A DNA stretch of 64,000 bases from Aureibacter tunicatorum (GTDB lineage: Bacteria; Bacteroidota; Bacteroidia; Cytophagales; Cyclobacteriaceae), in assembly GCF_036492635.1 (NCBI RefSeq), contig NZ_AP025305.1, positions 3,286,001 to 3,350,000 on the forward strand, written 5' to 3'. The notes under the pieces were generated by a model. It was not told the origin of the DNA. It did not search any database and saw nothing but the letters and a program-made list of their open reading frames with translations. Positions 41,610 to 51,167 of the stretch are shown here, piece by piece. How positions within the stretch are numbered: position 1 is the stretch's first letter; every line of letters begins with the position of its first letter. Position numbers and translations under genes: made by a program.

Positions 41610-42395
41610 ATGGACATACTATCGCATGCCTTTTCGGGAATAGCTTGTGGAACAGTCATTGCTTCTTATGGAAAGAATAATTGGAAAGAAAAAGCCAGCA
41701 TAATACTAGCGGGAGGATTAGGAGGTGCCATACCCGATATTGACGCTGTGTCCATGTGGTCAAAATTCGATCAAACCATTGGCAAGGCTCTGGGCTTAAC
41801 AGCATCCGGCAAGAGTATTTATGTAGGTAAGTTTTGGTACTCGCATCATGGCTTCACTCATTCCATTCTGGCATCGATATTATTTACATTGTTTTTCTTG
41901 GCTATCATCTCGTTTTTTAAAAAACATTCCATTGAGAATACCCGAAGAAACAGCTGGATGGCGCTTTCTTTTTTGAGCGGCATGTTAGTACATGCAATCG
42001 AGGACATGCCTACGCCTTGGGGAGCTTGGGGAGGCGTGAGATTATTCTTCCCAAATGAAATGTATATTGGAGGATTTGGGAACATATGGTGGTGGAATAA
42101 TTACGATCTATTTCTGATTATTTGCGCCGTAATTTTCATCAATATATCCATCATCAGCCTGCCTATTCGAGTACAAAACCTAAAACGATTCGCATGCAGC
42201 TTGACATTTATGCTTGGCTTGGCTTTCGGTGCTCGACAAATTACAACCCGTCCAGTCAATTTTAATGAATTAAACAAAACACAGAATTATATGCAGTTGG
42301 AAAAAAAATCCAAAGAAATTCAAAAAGAAATACTTGGTAAAAAAGTGTATAATATCATGCATGACATTGATCAAAAAATTCCTTTTTATTTCTAA
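41610..42395 (+). CDS. Membrane-bound metal-dependent hydrolase (YdjM-like)
   Basis: 261 residues with four or more membrane helices. The family motifs are clear: MDILSHAFSGIACG at the start, GGAIPDIDAV (Asp pair), WYSHHGFTHSILASIL (HHxxTHS) and GMLVHAIEDMPTPWGAW. This is the LexA-binding/inner-membrane hydrolase family (DUF457, YdjM/YfhO-like), for which phospholipase-like activity has been suggested but substrates are not known. Stand-alone gene with 140-bp and 180-bp flanks. Confidence 0.85.
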   Translation: MDILSHAFSGIACGTVIASYGKNNWKEKASIILAGGLGGAIPDIDAVSMWSKFDQTIGKALGLTASGKSIYVGKFWYSHHGFTHSILASILFTLFFLAIISFFKKHSIENTRRNSWMALSFLSGMLVHAIEDMPTPWGAWGGVRLFFPNEMYIGGFGNIWWWNNYDLFLIICAVIFINISIISLPIRVQNLKRFACSLTFMLGLAFGARQITTRPVNFNELNKTQNYMQLEKKSKEIQKEILGKKVYNIMHDIDQKIPFYF

Positions 42396-42574
42396 ACTAT
42401 CAGAATAACCCAATCAATAAACACATAACTAATCAAACATTAACCTATCTTATTCAAACTTAAAAAATTCAGTTAATTATTTCATAAAACCACTTAATCA
42501 ACGCTTTACGCTTCAATAACTAGTAGAACTAATGGAATAAATATTTTTGCTTCTTTCAACAAAAAAACATAAAA

Positions 42575-44587
42575 ATGAAGAAGCATTTTCACTCAATACT
42601 TTTCATTGCTTTTGCTGTTGTTTCCTTTACCGTTCAAGCTCAAACAACCGTGCTTGTCAATGAAGGGTTCCACAGTGGCTTAGGAGGAATGGATCAATAC
42701 AGTTTTTCCGGCAGTGCCAAATGGGGAACCACCAGCTACGGACAACCCGCTCCAAGTGCGAAAATGAGCGGATACTCCAGCAGATCCCGCAAAAATGAAG
42801 ACTGGTTGATCTCTCCAAAATTAGATCTTTCCAACTTTTCGAATGTGGAACTATCATTTGACGAAGCAATCAACTACGAAAACAATGTCGCCAACAATTG
42901 CAAAGTAATGATTTCAACCAATTACTCAGGAAGCGGCAATCCTTCCAATGCTAATTGGATACAAGTAAACATGTCTGCAAGAGCCAACGGCAACAGCTGG
43001 ACTTTCATATCAACAGGCGTATTGGATTTGAGCAATTTCACTGGAAACTCAAACGTGCATATCGCTTTCAAATACACCTCCTCCAATTCATCTGCGGGGA
43101 CATGGGAAATAGACAATATTTACATTACAGCAAACACCCAGGTTCAAAATGCAGCTCCGACTATTTCAAGCGTCGGCACCACGCCTGAAGGCATAATCAC
43201 AAATACTGATGCGGTTTACATCAATGCGAATATCATCGATGATAAATCTGTAAGCTCTGCCAAAGTATCTTGGGGATACTCGAGCAGTCAGCTTGCCAAC
43301 AGCATTGTTATGAACGATTTAGGAAACGATATCTATAAAAGCTCCACAAGCATTCCTCCTCAATCAAGTGGCACAAAAATTTATTATCAAGTCTCCGCTA
43401 CTGATAATGACAGAAGCACAACTTCCTCGACAGTTAAAAGCTTTTCTATTGAAAGCGAATACCTTGACATCGTCACTTACAATATAGAATGGCTTGGAAA
43501 GCCGAGCAAGGCAGGTTTAAGCATTAGCAGAGATTCCCAAATCACTAAAGCAGCAGAAGATATAATCAACATCGATGCTGAAGTTTACGCGCTTCAAGAA
43601 ATAGTCGTCGATCCTGTAAACGGCGATGCATTAACAGACTTGATAAATAAGCTGAATGCGCTCGACAATGCAAATACATGGTCAGGCGACTACAACACAT
43701 ACTTTTCTTATTGGTGGAACCCCAATTACAATTCGTTCCCTGCCCAAAGGCAAGCTTATGTTTACAAAACTTCAAAAGCGAGCAATGTATCATTCACGAC
43801 ACTGCTAACATCCGAAATCTCTTCAGGAGATTCTCGATTCGGATCTGGGAGATTGCCTTTTATGATGGAAGCTGACATTATGATCAATGGCATTACTCAG
43901 AGAATACACCTTGTCAACCTTCATTTGAAATGCTGCACAGGGAGTGCTAACAGACGAAAAAGCTCCATGCAAACTTTAGTCAATGAACTGAATAACAACT
44001 ACCGCAATGCAAATGTAATCGTGCTCGGTGATCTAAATGTAGCGGACCAAGGAGGAGCTTATGGGGAAATATCGACATGGGGTATTTATGACGACAAAGA
44101 TTCCGACGGAGCCAATGACTACGAACATGCCGCTGGATCGGTACAAGACTTAAGCTATTATGATATCGACCATATTTTGATTTCTAATGAACTTACAAGC
44201 GAATATGCCGCTACTCCTTCAAACCTAAAAAATCAAGAACTTAACACCAGCGTTTCCGATCACAAGCCTATCAAGACTTCATTGACATTCCAAAACACTG
44301 GCAGCAGAACTAAAAACACCTCCATCGAATTCAAAGACAATGAAAACTCTGCTGAAAATAGCTTGAGAATTTATCCTAACCCTGTTGAAAATGGGATAAT
44401 ATACCTTGATGGAATTGATTCTGGCAAAACAATTATTGTGAACATTTTTGATGAACAAGGCCGATTGGTTATTTCAAATGAAGTAAATGAATCCAATTCG
44501 AAAATCTCTGTGGAGGAATTGCCAAGCGGCATTTACTTTGCGGAGATATCCAACCAAATCGAAGCGATTAAACTCGTCATCAAATAA
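42575..44587 (+). CDS. Secreted endonuclease/exonuclease/phosphatase with T9SS signal
   Basis: 670 residues. Signal peptide (HSILFIAFAVVSFTVQAQ), then a choice-of-anchor-J-like jellyroll at ~25-190 (FHSGLGGMDQYSF, WLISPKLDLSNFSNVELSFD), a short Ig-like linker, and an EEP catalytic domain at ~300-560: VTYNIEWLG, YALQEIV (Glu ligand), HLVNLHLKC, VIVLGDLNVAD (GDxN) and VSDHKPIKT (SDH). The C-terminal SLRIYPNPVENGIIYLDG domain is a type IX secretion sorting tail. Predicted extracellular nuclease or phosphodiesterase. It ends at the bidirectional terminator shared with the amylase gene. Confidence 0.88.
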   Translation: MKKHFHSILFIAFAVVSFTVQAQTTVLVNEGFHSGLGGMDQYSFSGSAKWGTTSYGQPAPSAKMSGYSSRSRKNEDWLISPKLDLSNFSNVELSFDEAINYENNVANNCKVMISTNYSGSGNPSNANWIQVNMSARANGNSWTFISTGVLDLSNFTGNSNVHIAFKYTSSNSSAGTWEIDNIYITANTQVQNAAPTISSVGTTPEGIITNTDAVYINANIIDDKSVSSAKVSWGYSSSQLANSIVMNDLGNDIYKSSTSIPPQSSGTKIYYQVSATDNDRSTTSSTVKSFSIESEYLDIVTYNIEWLGKPSKAGLSISRDSQITKAAEDIINIDAEVYALQEIVVDPVNGDALTDLINKLNALDNANTWSGDYNTYFSYWWNPNYNSFPAQRQAYVYKTSKASNVSFTTLLTSEISSGDSRFGSGRLPFMMEADIMINGITQRIHLVNLHLKCCTGSANRRKSSMQTLVNELNNNYRNANVIVLGDLNVADQGGAYGEISTWGIYDDKDSDGANDYEHAAGSVQDLSYYDIDHILISNELTSEYAATPSNLKNQELNTSVSDHKPIKTSLTFQNTGSRTKNTSIEFKDNENSAENSLRIYPNPVENGIIYLDGIDSGKTIIVNIFDEQGRLVISNEVNESNSKISVEELPSGIYFAEISNQIEAIKLVIK

Positions 44588-44591
44588 AAAC

Positions 44592-44621
44592 AAAAAAGCT
44601 GGCTATTACAGCCAGCTTTTT
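44592..44621. terminator. Bidirectional terminator
   Basis: AAAGCTGGC pairs with GCCAGCTTT over a 7-base loop with A and T runs on either side; it separates two convergent genes. Confidence 0.85.
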
Positions 44622-44649
44622 CTCATTAAAGGCAAAATATATATTGAAT

Positions 44650-46056
44650 TTAGCTGTGTTTTCCGCTTTTGACAAATACCTTATAGCCCCAAGGAGCCAT
44701 TTTAACCTTGTCTTTTCCATTAAAAACCTTAGACTCTGAGCTAAACACCTCTTGATAGCTTCCCTCATGAAAATCGCTTTCTATCGTAGCGTCAAGTTTC
44801 GAGTCAGAAAAATTAAGCAATACCACTATTTGATCGCCGTTTTTCTCTCTGGTGAATGACAACATCTTCTCAGGAGCTGAATTCTCGATTTTTATCATGC
44901 TTCCTCCCCACTTGCCATTCCAAAGAGCTTGATTTTCCTTTTTCAATGCCAGCATGGTCTTATAAAAGTCAGCATATGGATGTTTTTTCCATTCGATCAA
45001 ATCCTTGTCGAAAAACGCCAACTTTCTATCCAAGCCGGCTTCTTGCCCGCTGTAAATCAAAGGCATTCCTTCCACAGTCGTCGCCATGACCATGCACACT
45101 TCCACCGCGTCTCCAAACATGCTGAAAGGCGTTCCTTCCCATGAGTTCTTGTCATGATTATCCACAAATGTCATTCGAATACCGTCTTTTGGGAATGTAT
45201 TCACATGATGCGCCATATATTCATTCAAAACACCAAGACCAGCTTTGCCTTGAGCGACTTCATGCATTTCTCTGTACAAGCTCCACGCATAAGTCATGTC
45301 AAACGATTTCTTGTGCAAATCTCTCGATTCCCATTCCGCCAACATGAAAACTGGCTTAATCTCATCCAATTCCATTCTAGCTTGATCCCAAAAGTCCGTT
45401 GGCATGAACCCAGCCACATCGCAACGGTATCCATCGATATTCGCTTCTTTCACCCAAAACTTAAGAGCCTCGGTCATGTATTGTCTTACTTCAGGCTTTT
45501 CGTAATCAAAGTCAATAATATCCGACCAATCATACCATGGAGTTGGCTGAAAATTACCCTTTGAGTCTTTAGTATACCAGTCAGGATGCTTTTCCACTAA
45601 TGGATTATCCCAAGCTGAGTGGTTGCCAACCCAGTCTATGATGACGTGCATGCCCATGCCGTGAATTTTATTCACCAAACGCTTGAAATCATCCATCGAT
45701 CCAAACTCAGGATTCACAGCATAATAATCTTTAACAGAGTAATAACTTCCTTTTTCTCCTTTTCTATTTTTCTCTCCAATAGGATGAATCGGCATCAACC
45801 ATAAAATGTCAACGCCCAATTCCTTAAGCCTTGGCAAATGCTCTTCGAAAGCTTTGAAAGTTCCTTCAGGCGTAAACTGCCTGATATTGACTTCATATAT
45901 TGAAGCGTTTTTGCTCCACTCGGGATGGGAAATCTCTACATAAGGTTTGGGAGCGTAAGGATTGGAAACTTGATTCGTTTGTTGGCTATCCTTCTCTGCC
46001 GGACAATTGCATCCAAACATCAAAGCCAAAGCCATTATCATGAAATAATTCTTCAT
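44650..46056 (-). CDS. GH13 alpha-amylase-family lipoprotein
   Basis: 468 residues with a lipoprotein signal (MALALMFGCNC). GH13 barrel motifs are complete: DWVGNHSAWD (region I), DGYRCDVAG with nucleophile Asp203, MLAEWES with acid/base Glu231, and FVDNHDKNSW with Asp302. It should cleave alpha-1,4-glucans on the periplasmic or outer-membrane face. There is no carbohydrate-binding domain. It is divergent from the HxlR regulator gene and not next to the SusC/SusD pair, so a link to that locus is not indicated. Confidence 0.92.
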   Translation of the reverse strand: MKNYFMIMALALMFGCNCPAEKDSQQTNQVSNPYAPKPYVEISHPEWSKNASIYEVNIRQFTPEGTFKAFEEHLPRLKELGVDILWLMPIHPIGEKNRKGEKGSYYSVKDYYAVNPEFGSMDDFKRLVNKIHGMGMHVIIDWVGNHSAWDNPLVEKHPDWYTKDSKGNFQPTPWYDWSDIIDFDYEKPEVRQYMTEALKFWVKEANIDGYRCDVAGFMPTDFWDQARMELDEIKPVFMLAEWESRDLHKKSFDMTYAWSLYREMHEVAQGKAGLGVLNEYMAHHVNTFPKDGIRMTFVDNHDKNSWEGTPFSMFGDAVEVCMVMATTVEGMPLIYSGQEAGLDRKLAFFDKDLIEWKKHPYADFYKTMLALKKENQALWNGKWGGSMIKIENSAPEKMLSFTREKNGDQIVVLLNFSDSKLDATIESDFHEGSYQEVFSSESKVFNGKDKVKMAPWGYKVFVKSGKHS

Positions 46057-46193
46057 AAGTAGGGGTCTAAAAATAATAACTAAAAATAACTTTGGGATAA
46101 AAAAGTATTAATTTAAAACCAAAATCAAGACCTAACCATTACGTTACTAAGTTACTTATAGGTTTCTTTACTGATTATCAACTAATTGCATAG

Positions 46194-46532
46194 ATGTTGA
46201 ATACTGAAAAAAATAAATCTTATTGCCCACTGGCTCATGCCTTGGAACTTATTGGAGGAAAATGGAAATGCTTGATCTTATTTCATCTTATCGAAGGTCC
46301 CAAACGTTCGGGCTCACTTCAAAAAGACGTTCATGGCCTATCCAACAAAGTATTTTCGGAAACTGTAAGAAGTCTTGAAAAAAACGATTTAATCTCAAGA
46401 ACGGTTTACCCTACTGTCCCTCCAAAAGTGGAATACAAGCTAACGGACTTGGGAATAAGCTTGATTCCCATACTAAAAGCCTTGGACGATTGGGGTAAAA
46501 AACTAGATGCTCGAACTTCTTCGAACCTTTAA
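46194..46532 (+). CDS. HxlR-family transcriptional regulator
   Basis: 112 residues, typical length. It has the conserved N-terminal YCPLAHALELIGGKWKCLIL (Cys11 is the family's redox or electrophile-sensing Cys) and the winged helix with LSNKVFSETVRSLEKNDLI and VPPKVEYKLTDLG. HxlR proteins usually repress a neighbouring gene, often an oxidoreductase. Here the divergent amylase gene is the only close candidate, 137 bp away. Confidence 0.9.
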   Translation: MLNTEKNKSYCPLAHALELIGGKWKCLILFHLIEGPKRSGSLQKDVHGLSNKVFSETVRSLEKNDLISRTVYPTVPPKVEYKLTDLGISLIPILKALDDWGKKLDARTSSNL

Positions 46533-46711
46533 ACCCCTCATATTTTTCAAATTAATGATTGAAAAAGCTCTGTTTAGCATTTCACATGGCAATGCATAAT
46601 TATCAAAAACTTCTATCTTTCATCCTCTATTAGATCGCATATTAAAATAATTCACTGCATACGCGATATGTAAGCACAAACTTTATAACAAATTGAAGGT
46701 TAGATTTTCAA

Positions 46712-48187
46712 ATGGCTAAAATGGAATTCCATCCTCGCAATTCGAAAAACAGCAAAGCTCGCTCCTTGCCAAGAAAAGGAGCCTATATAGCCGATCATCG
46801 TAGCGAATCCATTCAGGCTAAATGCATTCAATCTCTTATTGACAAAAAAACTCCCGTCCAAAGGCTTATTACCCCAAAAGCTTTCAAAGAACAAACCTTC
46901 GAACCCGATCCAAATCAAAGAGTCTTTCGATATGGCAATTACTTGGAGCTTCAAACCATAGAAAGACTGCTATACACATACAACAATATACTACTGAGAA
47001 ATATTCGGCATCAAAACTCTTCAAGGCTGGAAGGTTCGCTTTCATTCAGCCGCTTGGAATATCGTAGAGAAGATATGGATGACTTTCATCAAGCCTACGC
47101 TCCACCTCAAAATGAAGAAATCGCTCATCAAATGCTTTCATTACTGCAAGAAATGGAAGATAAAATATTCAGCATGATAGGCACAAGAGGTCCAGTGATG
47201 TATCCTCAATTTGACAATCCTGAAGGCGCTGTTTTTTATAGAAAAGCATTGCTTGAGCTTTTGGAAGATATTCAAAGAGACCACATCCAAATTATCAAAT
47301 ACATCAGAGCCAATAACCTTAGGCTTTGGGTTCCGGATATTACGAGAATGGGAAGAGGCGAAGCTGATCGCATTCAAGAATTATGGAGAAGCGTTACTGA
47401 TGGCAAACAAGGCCTAAGATATAAAGACAGGGTAAAAACAGGAGCTCTCCGCTCTGAGCATGTCGAAGGTTTCTTGGATAAAGTGCATGCGATGAACGCT
47501 AAGCTAATGTCTGTTCATCAAGGGAGAGACCTTTTAAGCAGAGTAAATGCTATGACAGATTATCCGGTTAAGATCGTTCCTCATAACTTGTCCAATCAAG
47601 ACAAAAATGAAAGCATCTCATTTAAAAGCGAAGGCCTGATCAGAGCCGACAATCGCAGAAATAGAGGCGTTTCCCCGACTGTATTTCTTCCGCACTCTAT
47701 TTCGGATATTCATCAAGTGGGAATGGCCACGAATTGGACAACTCAGAGCCAACCTGAAGAATCTGTCGACAGCCCTTTGGAAGGGGCTAGAGCCATTGCC
47801 AACTTTATGATGTCCATGGTGCAACAAACAGTACCTAGAGTAACGCAAAGCCATGCGCATGAGAGGAGGCGTTCCGCCGAGTCGGAATCAGATTCAGACT
47901 CTTCATTTGATGATATTGAAGAATTTGCCATATCCTTTAAGGAAGGCGACTACGTATTGCATCCATCGTATATTCGCTATGCGAAAATGCTTGGTATGGC
48001 TCTAAATGCGCAAGAGGGATCTTCTCGCATCAACAAAGAATTCAGAAGAGAAGAAGATCTTCCTTGGAAAAGCAATGAAGAAAAAGACGTTGTCACTTTT
48101 GTGGAAAACCCTATTCGCGAAGACTTCAGCCTTCCAAAAAGAAAATGGGCCACCTTGTTTGACACTGACAAATTAGGTTGGAGATAA
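46712..48187 (+). CDS. Effector-like protein with degenerate M91/NleD-like domain (2)
   Basis: 491 residues, cytosolic. The N-terminal PVQRLITPKAFKEQTFEPD and the helical middle (LLEDIQRDHIQIIKYIRANN, IQELWRSVTDGKQG) align with the protein at 25944-27341. The C-terminal part has a VHAMNAKLMSVHQGRDLL helix near 260, HPSYIRYAKMLGMALN near 418 where an HExxH helix would be, and EEKDVVTFVENPIREDFSLP near 463, the EN..R..GLP tail of M91. HExxH is absent. An acidic Ser-rich linker (ESESDSDSSFDD) lies near 400. It is convergent with an ankyrin-like gene only 6 bp away. Function inferred as effector-like, not shown. Confidence 0.55.
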   Translation: MAKMEFHPRNSKNSKARSLPRKGAYIADHRSESIQAKCIQSLIDKKTPVQRLITPKAFKEQTFEPDPNQRVFRYGNYLELQTIERLLYTYNNILLRNIRHQNSSRLEGSLSFSRLEYRREDMDDFHQAYAPPQNEEIAHQMLSLLQEMEDKIFSMIGTRGPVMYPQFDNPEGAVFYRKALLELLEDIQRDHIQIIKYIRANNLRLWVPDITRMGRGEADRIQELWRSVTDGKQGLRYKDRVKTGALRSEHVEGFLDKVHAMNAKLMSVHQGRDLLSRVNAMTDYPVKIVPHNLSNQDKNESISFKSEGLIRADNRRNRGVSPTVFLPHSISDIHQVGMATNWTTQSQPEESVDSPLEGARAIANFMMSMVQQTVPRVTQSHAHERRRSAESESDSDSSFDDIEEFAISFKEGDYVLHPSYIRYAKMLGMALNAQEGSSRINKEFRREEDLPWKSNEEKDVVTFVENPIREDFSLPKRKWATLFDTDKLGWR

Positions 48188-48193
48188 ATCAGT

Positions 48194-49270
48194 TTATCCA
48201 ATATATTCTTTCACTATTTTTTTGATTTGCTCATATGACTTATGGTTTTGCACATGCGGCAATGCTATCAACTCCTCAAATTCGAAATCAATCTCGGAAT
48301 TATATTTAGCCTCCTCATCAACAACCAAACTTAACAAGCTCATCCATTTTGGATTTTTTATCGCTTCTTCATGCATTAAAAGTTCCACCAATTCCGAAAA
48401 CCAATTATAGTAATCCCAACCCTGGCATAAATCGCCTTCATCATCCACAAAGGCGACAACCTCGCCATACACCTCCTCCGAAACTTCCTCAAAAGTCAAC
48501 GAGCATTTCACCAGCCTTTCGAACAAATCCGCCCATTCAGCGCTTGGCATAAAGCTCTCATTCTCCATGATTCCAAAACATACGCTCTTGGCTGCCTCAG
48601 GTAATTGGATGACTCGTTCATCAACATCCAAGATCTTAATCCCTTTACGCAACAACTCTTTGGGGTCATGCTTCTTTGCACTATCGAACTCTCTTTTCAT
48701 GAAAGACAAATACTCTTCTTTCATATCATCATTTATATCAGCGCCATAATCTTTTAATACCGAAAGCATGCTCTGCAAACCTATCAATTCCTCTTTCGAC
48801 GACTTTCTGGATTGAGCATCATAATCTTCATCCTCATACACTTCAATGTTCTCACGAACTAAAGTCATTCCATAATCGATCAAAGATCCGCTAGCAGTGC
48901 TATCCGTCTCATCATCCAACCACTCCACAACACTTTTCACATCGGCTTTGTATGAAATCAAAGTCTCTACAATCTTTTTTTTCACCCCCACTTTCGATAT
49001 ATTATTTTGCAAAGCAAACAGCAAAGCCGGTCCTTTGTAGTAATCATATACTGATGAATAAAGATTTGGGTCAGCGCCTTTGCCCAATACATACTCAAGG
49101 GCATTCAAAGCGCCCTCAAAAGCTAATTTTGATAAAATATTGGCGCCTTTTTCTTTAATCAAATTGAAATCCACTCCCTCCAAATCCAGCGGCTCTTTAT
49201 CAAGGCCATTTCCAAGTTGCTCTAGCAAACTTTTCACTTCATAGTAAGTCAAAGGAACTTTCTCACTCAT
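48194..49270 (-). CDS. Ankyrin-repeat-like protein
   Basis: 358 residues, acidic, no signal peptide. Residues ~30-150 fit two to three degenerate ankyrin repeats: LEGVDFNLIKEKGANILSKLAFEGALNALEYVLGKGADPNLYSS, here quoted only as the GALNALEYVLGKGADPNL part, followed by ALLFALQNN and VETLISYKADV. The C-terminal half is helical and acidic with a DxDExDD style. Ankyrin-like proteins often act as immunity or binding proteins next to toxins. It is convergent with the effector-like gene at 46712-48187 and divergent from nothing, so an immunity role is only a guess. Confidence 0.65.
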   Translation of the reverse strand: MSEKVPLTYYEVKSLLEQLGNGLDKEPLDLEGVDFNLIKEKGANILSKLAFEGALNALEYVLGKGADPNLYSSVYDYYKGPALLFALQNNISKVGVKKKIVETLISYKADVKSVVEWLDDETDSTASGSLIDYGMTLVRENIEVYEDEDYDAQSRKSSKEELIGLQSMLSVLKDYGADINDDMKEEYLSFMKREFDSAKKHDPKELLRKGIKILDVDERVIQLPEAAKSVCFGIMENESFMPSAEWADLFERLVKCSLTFEEVSEEVYGEVVAFVDDEGDLCQGWDYYNWFSELVELLMHEEAIKNPKWMSLLSLVVDEEAKYNSEIDFEFEELIALPHVQNHKSYEQIKKIVKEYIG

Positions 49271-49324
49271 TGCGATGAAAATTTATTATAGAAAAATATA
49301 TTTATTAGACATTATTAAAACCCA

Positions 49325-49993
49325 TCAAGCAAACTCCAGATTCGAATCCCAAACAATCTCGATATTCTCTCCCAAAATCCAACCTACAGGAGTGATATAT
49401 GGCGTTTCTCCAATAACCGGGGCTAGGTTTACTTTTGCGCGACGCTCTTGATCCGCAAAATAAGGAAGCTCGGAACAAGCCAAAGTATCCTCTCCCATTT
49501 GAAATCGATCATCGTATTTTTTTCCCTTAAAGGATTTGGCTGTCGGAATAATAACGTCATTGACATAAGCTTGATCCCAATCGCTGCATCTGGCGATTAC
49601 CGTTCGTGTTGATTGCCTTACCACATCTTCCCAAGTTGATTCTGTATAATCCAAATGCGTCATTTCCAATATCTCCGCTTCCGTGTCAAGCTCCACGCAC
49701 AATGCTATATGGCTCGGCATAAAATAAGGCGATTTGCCTCCTACCTCCTTGGTCGCGCTGCCAATCACTTTGGAAGAAAACTTTTGATTATCTATCGTGA
49801 AAATCAAATCTCCTGGTTTCAGCCTTAAAAAGCCTCTATGCTCCAAAGCTCCCCATTGCGGGAATTCTGTATTTTCCGGCAATGCGTAATAAAGCGAAAA
49901 TCTTATATAGGGGAAAAAGTGCTTCATTGCCCACAAATAAGGCCTCGTTCCTGTCAGCCAAAACAACAGCCTATACCACAATTTCTTGATCAC
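49325..49993 (-). CDS. YiiX/permuted papain-like (NlpC/P60-type) amidase
   Basis: 222 residues with an N-terminal amphipathic or membrane segment. Circularly permuted NlpC/P60 pattern: LKPGDLIFTID, then MPSHIALCVELDTEAEILEM with the catalytic His, FKGKKYDDRF, and the catalytic Cys in TLACSELPYFA. This family (YiiX-like, formerly DUF830) cleaves amide bonds in lipid or cell-wall related substrates. It lies 54 bp upstream of the ankyrin-like gene on the same strand and may be co-transcribed with it. Confidence 0.75.
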   Translation of the reverse strand: MIKKLWYRLLFWLTGTRPYLWAMKHFFPYIRFSLYYALPENTEFPQWGALEHRGFLRLKPGDLIFTIDNQKFSSKVIGSATKEVGGKSPYFMPSHIALCVELDTEAEILEMTHLDYTESTWEDVVRQSTRTVIARCSDWDQAYVNDVIIPTAKSFKGKKYDDRFQMGEDTLACSELPYFADQERRAKVNLAPVIGETPYITPVGWILGENIEIVWDSNLEFA

Positions 49994-50257
49994 AATAATT
50001 ATAATTTCATCAATTAAAAATGCAAATAAGCTTCATTTTTATGAATTAAAAAAATGAAAAATTAGACATATCAATTTTTATTTAGACACTAAACAAAACC
50101 TTCAACACAAACCCCAACAATAAGGCAAGTTTCCAAAACCATGTTTTCTTTAAATTATTATAAATTCAACTAAAAATATTTGAAAAAGCACTTTAATAAC
50201 ATTAGTTTCATAGCGCTAAAATTAAAACTAAACATTAACTACAAATTTACACCTACC

Positions 50258-51112
50258 ATGAACAAAACTAAAACTACACTTATTTTAATTATACAAATAT
50301 TATTTATAATTATAAATACTCAAGCCCAATCTTCAAAATTCAGAGCTCAAGGATATTATTATAAAGCAAAAGAACTATTTGAAGATAAAAGTTATACCTC
50401 CAGTATATCCTACATCAAAAAATCTCAAAAAGAACTTAATGGCTCAAATATCCAGCTACAGTACCTTTACATTATGAATCTTGTGAAGCAACGCAATTGG
50501 GTGGAGGCTCAAAAGCAAATGGAAATATTCTATAAATACGAGGAAAGGAAGTTGCAAGCAGTCAAATTTTCCAACAGTGTGGACAAGCTAACTGATGATG
50601 AAACTTATCAATTGACGAAAGTGCTTGTGGATATCGAAGAAAATGCCAGCTATCAACAATCTCCAGAGTACCGAGAAAAACTTCAAGCCGAGGAGGACAA
50701 AAGGAACAAGCAGCAAATGTATAATGAGATCATAAGCATATTTAACAAAATCACCTCAACTTATTCCGCTTATGATGTAACTAATTACTCCATGTCACGA
50801 CGAGAAACGTCCATTTCAGCGAAAGAAAGCTTCAACTCTGGAGGATATTACGATAGTTACAACTTTGACATATTCGACATATACAGCCTAAAATATACCC
50901 GTTTCGGATCATCTGGGAATACATTTATATCTGTCGATCTTAACAAAACCATAAGAAGCGAAAGATATGTCAACAGAGGTTATGAATACTACAATGTGCA
51001 ATCGGCCAGAATTCCTATCAATCATCGATATAAGAACGATAAATCCAGCTTTAATGAGGAAAGCGAAAAACTTTGCAATCTAATCAAAGAATATAAAGAA
51101 AAATATCATTAA
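50258..51112 (+). CDS. Exported hypothetical protein with helical repeats
   Basis: 284 residues from ATG 50258, which gives the signal peptide MNKTKTTLILIIQILFIIIN; the frame is open 78 bp further upstream without protein sense. The mature N-terminal half is helical and TPR-like (GYYYKAKELFEDKSYTSSIS, LYIMNLVKQRNWVEAQKQME). The C-terminal half is a Tyr/Ser-rich beta region (TYSAYDVTNYSMSRRETSIS). No recognised family. Stand-alone, ending at the shared terminator with the dioxygenase gene. Confidence 0.6.
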   Translation: MNKTKTTLILIIQILFIIINTQAQSSKFRAQGYYYKAKELFEDKSYTSSISYIKKSQKELNGSNIQLQYLYIMNLVKQRNWVEAQKQMEIFYKYEERKLQAVKFSNSVDKLTDDETYQLTKVLVDIEENASYQQSPEYREKLQAEEDKRNKQQMYNEIISIFNKITSTYSAYDVTNYSMSRRETSISAKESFNSGGYYDSYNFDIFDIYSLKYTRFGSSGNTFISVDLNKTIRSERYVNRGYEYYNVQSARIPINHRYKNDKSSFNEESEKLCNLIKEYKEKYH

Positions 51113-51119
51113 CAAAATG

Positions 51120-51158
51120 CTTCAAAGCCAGCCTTATTTCTTTGTGCTGGCTTTGAAG
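51120..51158. terminator. Bidirectional terminator
   Basis: CTTCAAAGCCAGC pairs perfectly with GCTGGCTTTGAAG over a 13-base loop, between convergent genes. No strong T run follows on either side. Confidence 0.7.
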
Positions 51159-51167
51159 TTGAATGCG

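Noticed and set aside
44650-46056. GH13 amylase as part of the SusC/SusD locus
   Set aside because: It lies more than 4 kb from the sigma gene, on the other side of three unrelated genes, and has no shared transcript or regulator with the locus.
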